DNA of 13,341 bases from NCBI GenBank assembly GCA_013697015.1, contig JACCXL010000220.1, positions 1 through 13,341 of the forward strand, written 5' to 3'. Below, piece by piece: positions 6,539 through 12,705 of the stretch; within the stretch, counting starts at the first letter, position 1; every line of letters starts with the position of its first letter. The notes under the pieces were generated by a model. The model worked only from the letters and a program-made list of their open reading frames with translations. It made no database searches and was not told the origin of the DNA. The DNA comes from Chthoniobacterales bacterium (GTDB lineage Bacteria; Verrucomicrobiota; Verrucomicrobiia; Chthoniobacterales; UBA10450). The position numbers and the translations under genes are program-made.

Positions 6539-7525
6539 ATGAATTCTCCGATCAAGGTAGCTGTCACGGGTGCGGCCGGTCAGATTGGTTACTCGTTAAT
6601 CTTCCGCATCGCCTCCGGCGCAATCTTTGGCCCGCAGCAGCCGGTGAGTTTGAGTCTGATCGAAATTCCGAACGCGCTGGCCGCGCTGGAAGGCGTGGTG
6701 ATGGAACTGAATGACTGCGCATTTCCACTGCTCAAAGCGATCACGCCAACGGCGGATCTTGACGAAGGCTTTCGCGATGTGAATTGGGCCCTGCTCGTGG
6801 GCAGTGTGCCTCGTAAGGCGGGGATGGAGCGCGGCGATCTGCTCGGCATCAACGGCAAGATCTTTATCGGTCAGGGGCAGGCGATTGAAAAGAACGCGGC
6901 CGCGGATGTGCGCGTCCTCGTGATCGGGAATCCTTGCAACACGAATTGCCTGATCGCGATGAACAACGCGCGCGCCATTCCGCGCGAGCGCTGGTTCGCG
7001 ATGACCCGGCTGGATGAAAATCGCGCCAAAGCACAGCTCGCGCAGAAAGCCGGCGTCGACGTCACAGAAGTTTCGAACATGACGATCTGGGGAAATCATT
7101 CCGCGACGCAATACCCGGATTTCTACAACGCCAAGATTAAGGGCAAATCAGCGGCCGATGTGATCGGTGATGAGAAGTGGCTCAAGGAGACGTTTATTCC
7201 GGCGGTGCAGCAGCGCGGTGCGGCCGTGATCAAGGCGCGCGGCCTCTCCTCGGCGGGTTCGGCAGCGAACGCGATCGTCGATACTGTCCGTTCGCTGACG
7301 AATGAAACGCCAGCCAATGACTGGAACAGCGTGGCCGCGTGTTCCGACGGTAGCTACGGCGTGGCGGAAGGTCTGATCTCGTCGTTTCCTGTTCGCGCGC
7401 GCGGCGACAAATGGGAGATCGTGCAGGGCGTCCCTCTGCACGATTTCAGCCGTGCGAAGGTGAACGCATCCGTTGCCGAACTACAGGAGGAGAAGTCGCT
7501 CGTGAGCGAGTTGCTTCCAAAGTAG
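6539..7525 (+). CDS. mdh: Malate dehydrogenase (group 2, NAD-type)
   Basis: A 328-residue malate dehydrogenase that interconverts malate and oxaloacetate in the TCA cycle; cytosolic and usually dimeric in this group. It belongs to the branch shared with Thermus and eukaryotic cytosolic enzymes: GAAGQIGY at 11-18 (Rossmann glycine loop), LIEIP at 40-44 with acidic E42 that normally selects NAD over NADP, and the substrate-loop arginines R92 and R98 (VPRKAGMERGDLL). NPCNTN lies at 131-136. The catalytic Asp-His relay with a substrate arginine is D159/R162 (RLDENRA) and H187 (WGNHSATQ). Length is normal and no key residue is missing. Start ATG at 6539 leads straight into the beta-1 strand; the A/T-rich leader (AAACAAACTT) has no Shine-Dalgarno. 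It converges with purC across 109 bases. Confidence 0.96.
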   Translation: MNSPIKVAVTGAAGQIGYSLIFRIASGAIFGPQQPVSLSLIEIPNALAALEGVVMELNDCAFPLLKAITPTADLDEGFRDVNWALLVGSVPRKAGMERGDLLGINGKIFIGQGQAIEKNAAADVRVLVIGNPCNTNCLIAMNNARAIPRERWFAMTRLDENRAKAQLAQKAGVDVTEVSNMTIWGNHSATQYPDFYNAKIKGKSAADVIGDEKWLKETFIPAVQQRGAAVIKARGLSSAGSAANAIVDTVRSLTNETPANDWNSVAACSDGSYGVAEGLISSFPVRARGDKWEIVQGVPLHDFSRAKVNASVAELQEEKSLVSELLPK

Positions 7526-7535
7526 CAGGGCGTTT

Positions 7536-7587
7536 CCGTCAGGACGTCCGCGGGCGTCTGATATAGACCCCAACAAGCAACTGACGG
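7536..7587. terminator. Nested inverted repeats in the mdh/purC convergent gap, possible terminator
   Basis: Eleven bases after the mdh stop, CCGTCAG (7536-7542) pairs with CTGACGG (7581-7587). Between them is a G/C-rich hairpin: GACGTCCGCGGGCGTC (7543-7558) is a near-palindrome with one G-T mismatch and can extend by TCA/TGA across a bulge. The position between two converging genes suits a bidirectional terminator. No run of T follows the stem on either strand, so a classical intrinsic terminator is not shown. Confidence 0.25.
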
Positions 7588-7634
7588 TCGTTCCTCCCGA
7601 AAACCGCGTTGTCGTAGTTGGAGCGGAAGCAACG

Positions 7635-8525
7635 TCAGGCCACGAGCTCGACGCCTGTGAGCAGTTTGAACGCCTCGCGGTATTTCGCGGATGTTTTCTC
7701 GATCACCCCGCCAGGCAGCGACGGCGCTGGCGGCGTCTTGTCCCAATCGAGCGTCTCGAGATAATCGCGCACAAATTGCTTGTCGAAGCTCGGTGGGCTC
7801 TGGCCCGTCGCGTAGCGATCCGCCGGCCAGAAGCGCGATGAGTCCGGCGTGAGACATTCGTCGATCAGGAGCAACTCGCCGTCGAGCGTGCCGAATTCGA
7901 ACTTCGTGTCGGCCACAATGATGCCGCAGTCCGCCGCGTGAGAGCGTCCGGCTGAGTAGATTTGCAGGCTCAACGCGCGCACTTTCTGCGCGGTCTCTTC
8001 GCCGAGGAGGCGGCAGCATTCCGTCCAATCGATGTTCTGATCATGTCCCGCTTCGCTCTTTGTCGAGGGCGTGAAAAGCGGCTCGGGCAACTGCGAAGCG
8101 AGCTCCAGTCCGCGCGGCAACTGATGGCCGCAGATCGTGCCGTTTTCCTGATATTCTTTCCAGCCTGACCCGGCGAGATAACCCCGCACCACACATTCCA
8201 CTGGGAGCGGCTCGGTTTTGCGAACGATCATCGATCGGCCCGCCAGTTGAGCGCGGTATGGTTCAAGTTCCGGCGTCAGATCGAACTGCGCGGCGATCAT
8301 GTGATTGGGCGTGAAGGTGAAGCGCTGAAACCAAAATGCGGAGAGTTGATTCAGGACCGCGCCTTTGTCTGGAATCGGATCGGGCACGATGCAGTCGAAG
8401 GCCGAGAGACGGTCGGTCGTGACAAAGAGAAGCGTTTCGCCCAGATCGAATACTTCTCGCACCTTACCGCTGCGGAGTTTTTTGACCCCAGGCAGTTCGA
8501 GCGAAGTGAGCGGCGGTGGCGGCAT
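7635..8525 (-). CDS. purC: Phosphoribosylaminoimidazole-succinocarboxamide synthase (SAICAR synthetase)
   Basis: A 296-residue ATP-dependent ligase of purine biosynthesis; it joins aspartate to CAIR to give SAICAR. Visible motifs: SGKVREVFDLG (19-29), TDRLSAFD (37-44), the VVRGYLAGSGWKEY signature (112-125), FTPSTKSEAGHDQNI (151-165), ADTKFEFG (205-212) and DECLTPDSSRFW (222-233), then QSPPSFDKQF near 242-251. The length of about 300 residues fits the fungal/bacterial 'long' PurC form rather than the 237-residue E. coli form. C224 stands where Val is usual in 'DE-V-LTPDSSR', a conservative change. No other pur gene is adjacent. The ATG at 8523-8525 is directly abutted by a heptad fold-back array and no Shine-Dalgarno is present. 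The gene is divergent from the methyltransferase across 88 bases. Confidence 0.96.
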   Translation of the reverse strand: MPPPPLTSLELPGVKKLRSGKVREVFDLGETLLFVTTDRLSAFDCIVPDPIPDKGAVLNQLSAFWFQRFTFTPNHMIAAQFDLTPELEPYRAQLAGRSMIVRKTEPLPVECVVRGYLAGSGWKEYQENGTICGHQLPRGLELASQLPEPLFTPSTKSEAGHDQNIDWTECCRLLGEETAQKVRALSLQIYSAGRSHAADCGIIVADTKFEFGTLDGELLLIDECLTPDSSRFWPADRYATGQSPPSFDKQFVRDYLETLDWDKTPPAPSLPGGVIEKTSAKYREAFKLLTGVELVA

Positions 8526-8610
8526 GTGAATCGCGAAGTGTGAATAGTGAATAATCGAAGACCGCGATTTTCACCATTCACAATTCATCCTTCACCCTTC
8601 ACCTTCAAAC
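8526..8610. repeat. Fold-back heptameric array in the purC / rRNA methyltransferase divergent gap
   Basis: The gap is made of 7-base units in two opposed runs. On the left: GTGAATC (8526-8532), GCGAAGT (8533-8539), GTGAATA (8540-8546) and GTGAATA (8547-8553). On the right, the complementary units begin at 8570 (TTCACCA), 8577, 8584, 8591, 8598 (one base short) and 8604. The arms pair as an inverted repeat, 8535-8557 against 8565-8586, with two mismatches and one unpaired base around a 7-base loop. This leaves almost no unique sequence for promoters of the two divergent genes. The unit (GTGAA core) differs from that of the array at 102-209 (ACGAA core), but the period, the fold-back form and the GTGAATC beginning against a start codon are the same. 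Confidence 0.8.
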
Positions 8611-8613
8611 AGC

Positions 8614-9804
8614 ATGGCCGGCCTCGTCATCAAACCGCGCGCGCGCATTTTGCACGGGCACGACTGGGTCTTCTCCGGCGAGGTGCTGAAGGCCTTTGGC
8701 AGCCCCGCCGACGGCGACGTGATCTCGCTGAAAGACGGCAAGGATCACCTCCTCGGGAGCGCTATCTACAACAGCAAATCGCAAATCGTCGCACGCCGTT
8801 TCTCGCGCCGACGGCAGGATCTCGATCCTGATTTCTTCGCGCGGCGCATCGCGCAGGCCGTGGAATATCGAACGCGACGCGGGATCAACCCGCGACTCTG
8901 CCGCATCGTCTGGAGCGAGAGCGACGGATTGCCTGGTGTGATCGTGGATCGCTACGGCGAGCAGTATGTTTTGCAAACGCTGACGCTTGCGATGGACATG
9001 CGCAAAAACCTGATCGTCGAAGCGATGAAGAAGGAGCTCGGTGCGCGAACGATCATGGAGAGAAACGACGCTCCGGTTCGACGCGCGGAGGGACTGGACT
9101 TGCGTACTGGAGTGCTGGAGGGCGCCGCTCCGTCAGCGCCAGTCGCGATCGAAATCAATTGGGCACGACAGAGCGTGCCCCTCCAGTTCGAAGTGAGTTT
9201 GCTCGAGGCGCAGAAGACGGGATTTTATCTCGATCAATTACCCCACTACGCGACCGTAGCAGAACACACGCAAGATCGTCGCGTGCTCGATTGTTTCACC
9301 AGCCAAGGAGCGTTCGCACTTGTCTGTGCGCGCGCCGGCGCCGCCGCGGTGACAGCGGTGGAAGCGAGCGCGGATAGTCTTGCAGCAGCGCGGGCGAATG
9401 CGGAACGCAACGGGCTGAAAGTAAACTGGGTGGAACAGGATGTTTTTGACTTCCTGCGCGCGGCCGAGAAGGCCGGCGCGCAATATGACTTGATCATCCT
9501 CGACCCTCCGTCGTTCACCAAAACGAAGGGCGGACTGCACAACGCGCGCCGAGGCTATCGCGAGCTACATGTGCGCGCGTTCAAGCTGCTGTCGAAAGAT
9601 GGACTGCTTGCGACGTTTTCCTGTTCGCATCACGTCTCTGAATCAGCGTTTGCGCAAACGATTGTGGACGCCTTGGTCGATGCGCGCCGCTCCGCGCGTC
9701 GCTTGCGCCGCTTCGAACAGGCGCTTGATCATCCGGTGCTGCCGACGCTGCCGGAGACCGAATATTTCAAGGGCCTGTTGCTGGAGATGATGCCCGGTCG
9801 CTGA
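8614..9804 (+). CDS. Class I SAM-dependent rRNA methyltransferase, RlmI-like (23S rRNA m5C family)
   Basis: A 396-residue protein with the RlmI three-part layout: an N-terminal PUA domain (about 1-75, with LHGHDWVFSGEV), a central linking domain (SDGLPGVIVDRYG at 102-114) and a C-terminal Rossmann methyltransferase. Motifs: KTGFYLDQ (201-208) before the SAM site, VLDCFTSQGAFA (224-235, motif I), ILDPPSFTKTK (295-305, motif IV) and the SCSHH loop with C337, the likely catalytic Cys of m5C enzymes. It probably methylates a cytosine in 23S rRNA. E. coli RlmI acts on C1962; the exact site here is inferred from family only. A palindrome-bounded stretch at residues 168-191 is discussed separately. 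The ATG at 8614 follows the heptad array by three bases, with no ribosome-binding site. Confidence 0.9.
   Translation: MAGLVIKPRARILHGHDWVFSGEVLKAFGSPADGDVISLKDGKDHLLGSAIYNSKSQIVARRFSRRRQDLDPDFFARRIAQAVEYRTRRGINPRLCRIVWSESDGLPGVIVDRYGEQYVLQTLTLAMDMRKNLIVEAMKKELGARTIMERNDAPVRRAEGLDLRTGVLEGAAPSAPVAIEINWARQSVPLQFEVSLLEAQKTGFYLDQLPHYATVAEHTQDRRVLDCFTSQGAFALVCARAGAAAVTAVEASADSLAAARANAERNGLKVNWVEQDVFDFLRAAEKAGAQYDLIILDPPSFTKTKGGLHNARRGYRELHVRAFKLLSKDGLLATFSCSHHVSESAFAQTIVDALVDARRSARRLRRFEQALDHPVLPTLPETEYFKGLLLEMMPGR
9115..9186 (+). repeat. Palindrome-bounded segment inside the methyltransferase gene
   Basis: A 72-base stretch (24 codons, residues 168-191) is framed by a perfect 8-bp inverted repeat, CTGGAGGG (9115-9122) and CCCTCCAG (9179-9186). 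Inside its right end is a perfect 7-bp hairpin, GGGCACG (9161-9167), a 6-base loop, CGTGCCC (9174-9180). A further GGCGC (9121-9125) and GCGCC (9135-9139) pairing lies near the left end. The hairpin encodes WARQSVP between EIN and LQFEV, in the linker just before the KTGFYLDQ motif. The middle of the stretch (APVAIEIN) may be ancestral protein, so only the hairpin may be extra. Confidence 0.5.
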
Positions 9805-9911
9805 GGATCAGCGTTCGTCCGAAAAATTGTGGAATTCTCTCTTCGCACTACTAATATGCGACACACATGCGCCGCTCACGAAATCCCGCGGCATCGTGAC
9901 ACAGAATTGCC

Positions 9912-10541
9912 ATGGCTGAACGAATTCGACCGATCGAACAAATGCTGGAGTTGAGCGACGAAGAAGCGATGTCGCCGGAACACCTGGATAACCAGGTGCA
10001 GAAAGCGCAAGAGCAACTCCAGCTCCTGAAGCGGCAACAGGAGCAGATCGAAAAGCAGAAGCGGGAACTGGAGGAACTGAGTCGCCGACAGGAAGAACTG
10101 GAGCGCGGGCGAGGGGAGATGACGGACAAATTAACTCGATCGCTCGTGGTTCTGGAGCGCGAAGGTTACGACGCGCAGAAGAAGCTGGAACAAATTCGCG
10201 CAACCCATGAAAGTTTTACGCAGCATTTGCAGTTGCTGGAGGGAATCGAGCCAAAGGCCTGGAATCCCGCTGACCTGCCCAAGGAGCTGAGCCGGGCCTT
10301 GAGCACGGTGGACGACGCGCGCGCAGAATTCAGTCAGCAACGCAGCCGTCTGGAGGCCACGCCCGGTGATTCGCACGACCTCGAACTCCCGGAAGCGGCC
10401 GCGCCGCGCATGGACGGACTGGGCGCGCGACACTCTTTCGCTGAATGGATGCAGATCGGCCTGGCTTTCACGCTGCCGCTTATCGTCTGCGGGTTTATCG
10501 CGCTTCTCCTTTTCTTCTGGATGGCCGTGAAGGGGCAGTAA
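9912..10541 (+). CDS. Coiled-coil protein with C-terminal membrane anchor
   Basis: A 209-residue protein I cannot name. Residues 25-65 are a strongly predicted coiled coil of Gln/Glu/Arg/Leu (KRQQEQIEKQKRELEELSRR), continued by a second helical run at 70-112 (LTRSLVVLEREGYDAQKKLEQI). A middle region (114-150) has WNPADLPKELSRALS and DDARAEF, then a Pro/Ala-rich linker (150-175). A single membrane helix follows at about 182-204, ending in KGQ. There is no signal peptide, so it should be tail-anchored with the coiled coil in the cytoplasm. The stop is 7 bases before the next gene, which encodes a shorter protein of the same design; the two are probably cotranscribed and may associate. The 107-base gap upstream holds no convincing promoter. 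Homologues may occur beside gatCA in related bacteria, which I recall only loosely. Confidence 0.75.
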   Translation: MAERIRPIEQMLELSDEEAMSPEHLDNQVQKAQEQLQLLKRQQEQIEKQKRELEELSRRQEELERGRGEMTDKLTRSLVVLEREGYDAQKKLEQIRATHESFTQHLQLLEGIEPKAWNPADLPKELSRALSTVDDARAEFSQQRSRLEATPGDSHDLELPEAAAPRMDGLGARHSFAEWMQIGLAFTLPLIVCGFIALLLFFWMAVKGQ

Positions 10542-10548
10542 TCCGAGC

Positions 10549-10917
10549 ATGCGCCGCCGCTCACCTACTCCCGCGACACCGCTCGACCAGAAACAGGAAG
10601 AACTCGCTCGCCGCGAAAATCAGTTGCGCGACGAGATGCAGAAACTGCAGCGCATGATCGACGAAGCGCCGCGGGTGGCGGAGGAAACGACACGCCGCCA
10701 GCGGGAAGAGCTTCTCCATCGTGCTAACGAGGGCGGTAGCCGACTGGATGTCTCAATGGCGTTGCACGATAAGCGCTATCATGACGACGGCGCTGAAACG
10801 GGTCGTCGTCCGCGTTCCTTGCGCAAGGAACGGAGGGAGGGACGGATCGTCTTTCTTGTGCTGGTAGTTGCGCTTGCGGTCGCGGTGATCTGGCTGGCAA
10901 CGCACTTGCATTTCTAG
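10549..10917 (+). CDS. Small coiled-coil protein with C-terminal membrane anchor
   Basis: A 122-residue protein of unknown function, the second of the pair. An Arg/Pro-rich start is followed by a coiled coil at 12-39 (QKQEELARRENQLRDEMQKL), a helical, charged segment (APRVAEETTRRQREELL) reaching about 57, a polar region with HDKRYHDD, a basic stretch (RRPRSLRKERREGR, 86-99) and a membrane helix at about 100-118. The basic cluster just before the helix puts the N-terminal part in the cytoplasm by the positive-inside rule. It starts 7 bases after the preceding stop and ends 10 bases before gatC, and its stop codon TAG overlaps the gatC Shine-Dalgarno. The tight packing and the matching design with its neighbour support a real gene. 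The best alternative is a non-conserved frame, which I think unlikely. Confidence 0.7.
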   Translation: MRRRSPTPATPLDQKQEELARRENQLRDEMQKLQRMIDEAPRVAEETTRRQREELLHRANEGGSRLDVSMALHDKRYHDDGAETGRRPRSLRKERREGRIVFLVLVVALAVAVIWLATHLHF

Positions 10918-10920
10918 GTG
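10916..10920 (+). promoter_or_regulatory. Shine-Dalgarno sequence of gatC
   Basis: AGGTG lies 7 bases before the gatC ATG and overlaps the stop codon of the preceding small protein. It is the only well-placed Shine-Dalgarno in the window and fixes the gatC start. Confidence 0.6.
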
Positions 10921-10927
10921 CTGCCGT

Positions 10928-11218
10928 ATGCCCGCTACGCCGGATTTCGATGTCGCTTACGTGGCAAAGCTCGCGCGGCTGAATCTTTCCCCGGCGGAGA
11001 CGGCGCTCTTTCAAATGCAGCTCGGCCACGTTCTCGAGCATGCGGACAAGCTGAAGGAAATCGACGTCACGGCCGTGGAGGCTTCGGCCCACGCCATCCC
11101 GATGTTTAACGTTTTTCGCGAAGACGAGCCGCGCGCTTGGTTCACCGCGGAGCAGGCGCTCCAAAACGCGCCCGTCAAAGCCAACGGTCTTTTCGTCGTC
11201 ACTAAAGTCGTCGAATGA
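10928..11218 (+). CDS. gatC: Asp-tRNA(Asn)/Glu-tRNA(Gln) amidotransferase subunit C
   Basis: A 96-residue GatC, the small subunit that stabilises the GatCAB amidotransferase by wrapping around GatA and holding it to GatB. The N-terminal helix has the family pattern V-x-x-LARLNLSPAE (12-24), then the LGHVLEHADKLKEIDVTAVE segment (32-51), where most family members have 'LS-IL-Y...L..IDT..V'. A 'P' loop follows (AIPMFNVFREDEPR, 56-69), and the end 'NGLFVVTKVVE' matches the usual C-terminal 'G-F-VPKVLE' tail. Full length. The stop overlaps the gatA start as ATGA (11215-11218), which implies translational coupling and fits the equal amounts needed in the complex. Confidence 0.94.
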   Translation: MPATPDFDVAYVAKLARLNLSPAETALFQMQLGHVLEHADKLKEIDVTAVEASAHAIPMFNVFREDEPRAWFTAEQALQNAPVKANGLFVVTKVVE

Positions 11219-12705
11219 AGCCGGCGGATCTGCCGGCGCTGAACATCGCCGACCTGCAATCTCTGCTCCGCCGGCGTGAAGTTTCGCCACGCGAAGCGCT
11301 CGAAGCTTTGCGCGTACGCGTGGCGGCGATCGAACCACAGATTGATGCGTACCTCTCGCTGGACACAGAAGACGCGCTGAAGCAGGCCGAGACAGCTGAC
11401 GTCCGCCTCCCTCTCGGCGGCGTTCCGATCGCGATCAAGGATGTCATCAGCGTCGCCGGGCAGCCGTGCACATGCGCCTCGCGCATCTTGCGGAACTACA
11501 TCGCCCCCTACGACGCAACCGTGATTACGAAATTGAAGGCGGCGGGCGCGATTCCGTTCGGTAAGACCAACATGGACGAATTCGCGATGGGATCCTCGAC
11601 GGAAAACTCGAGCGTGAAACTGACGCGTAATCCGTGGGACCGGACGCGCGTTCCGGGCGGATCAAGCGGAGGTTCGGCGGCAGCCGTGGCCGCCGACCTC
11701 GCCTTCGGCGCGCTCGGCACCGACACCGGCGGCTCGATTCGCCAACCGGCCGCTCTGACGGGAGTCGTTGGATTGAAACCAACCTACGGTCGCGTTTCCC
11801 GGTTCGGATTGGTGGCGTTCGCGTCATCGCTCGACCAGGCCGGCCCACTGACCAAGAGTGTGCGCGACGCAGCACTGATCATGAACGCGATCGCCGGACC
11901 GGATCCGTGCGACAGCACCTGCTTCGATCGCGCTGCTCCTGACTACACAGCTGCTCTGGGAAAGGAAATCCGCGGGATGCGGCTCGGTGTGCCAAAAGAA
12001 TACATGCTGGAGGGGATCGACCCGCAGGTGAAGTCGGCGGTGGATGCAGCCGTCAGACAGTTTGAGTCGTTAGGCGCCGAAATCGTCGACGTTAGTCTGC
12101 CGCACACCGATGACGCAATCGCCGTATATTACATCATTGCCACGGCGGAAGCATCGGCCAACCTCGCGCGATTTGATGGCGTTCGATATGGCTACCGCGC
12201 CGCGGACGCGAAAAGCATGCTCGATCATTACGGACGGACGCGCGCGGAAGGTTTCGGGGCGGAGGTAAAGCGCCGCATCATCCTTGGGACCTACGTCCTA
12301 AGCTCGGGATACTATGACGCTTATTACCTGCGCGCTCAGAAGGTTCGCGAGCTCATCCGCCAGGACTTCGCCCAAGCCTTCGCGAAGGTTGATGCCCTGA
12401 TTTCGCCCACCTCTCCGGTGCCCGCCTTTAGAATCGGCGAACGCACTTCCGATCCCTTGCAGATGTATCTCGCGGATATCTTCACGAACGCGGGAAATCT
12501 TGCTGGAATCTGCGGTCTCAGTCTGCCGTGCGGATTCGCACAGATCGGTGATGCGAAGCTTCCGATCGGTTTGCAGCTTGTCGGCCCAGCGCTCGACGAA
12601 GAACGCATTCTGCAACTGGCCTACGCCTACGAGCAGAGCACCGAGTGGCACAAACATCGTCCACCGAGTCTGCTCGGGGCGGCCACCGAGTCGGTCGCAG
12701 CGTGA
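11215..12705 (+). CDS. gatA: Asp-tRNA(Asn)/Glu-tRNA(Gln) amidotransferase subunit A
   Basis: A 496-residue amidase-signature enzyme that hydrolyses glutamine and passes ammonia to GatB for amidation of Glu-tRNA(Gln) or Asp-tRNA(Asn). The catalytic Ser-cisSer-Lys triad is intact: K75 (IAIKDV), S150 in GGSSGGSAA and nucleophile S174 in TDTGGSIRQPA. The spacing (75 and 24 residues) equals that of S. aureus GatA (K79, S154, S178). GKTNMDEFAMGSSTENS (118-134) and PTYGRVSRFGLVAFASSLDQ are typical GatA segments that set it apart from other amidases, as does the C-terminal NLAGICGLSLPCGF. gatC lies directly upstream with a 4-base overlap. gatB is absent from the window, so it is either downstream of the next gene or unlinked. 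The following glycosyltransferase starts on the gatA stop (GTGA). Confidence 0.97.
   Translation: MKPADLPALNIADLQSLLRRREVSPREALEALRVRVAAIEPQIDAYLSLDTEDALKQAETADVRLPLGGVPIAIKDVISVAGQPCTCASRILRNYIAPYDATVITKLKAAGAIPFGKTNMDEFAMGSSTENSSVKLTRNPWDRTRVPGGSSGGSAAAVAADLAFGALGTDTGGSIRQPAALTGVVGLKPTYGRVSRFGLVAFASSLDQAGPLTKSVRDAALIMNAIAGPDPCDSTCFDRAAPDYTAALGKEIRGMRLGVPKEYMLEGIDPQVKSAVDAAVRQFESLGAEIVDVSLPHTDDAIAVYYIIATAEASANLARFDGVRYGYRAADAKSMLDHYGRTRAEGFGAEVKRRIILGTYVLSSGYYDAYYLRAQKVRELIRQDFAQAFAKVDALISPTSPVPAFRIGERTSDPLQMYLADIFTNAGNLAGICGLSLPCGFAQIGDAKLPIGLQLVGPALDEERILQLAYAYEQSTEWHKHRPPSLLGAATESVAA

Noticed and set aside
9827..9857. Possible promoter before the first coiled-coil gene (TTGTGG, then TACTAA or TAATAT)
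   Set aside because: Either the spacing (19 bases for TAATAT) or the -10 match (three of six for TACTAA) is poor; not better than chance in an A/T-rich gap.
9808..10203. Minus-strand open frame (131 codons) opposite the first coiled-coil gene
   Set aside because: Low-complexity Ala/Pro/Ser/Arg product typical of antisense shadow frames; the plus-strand frame encodes a coherent coiled coil and membrane anchor.
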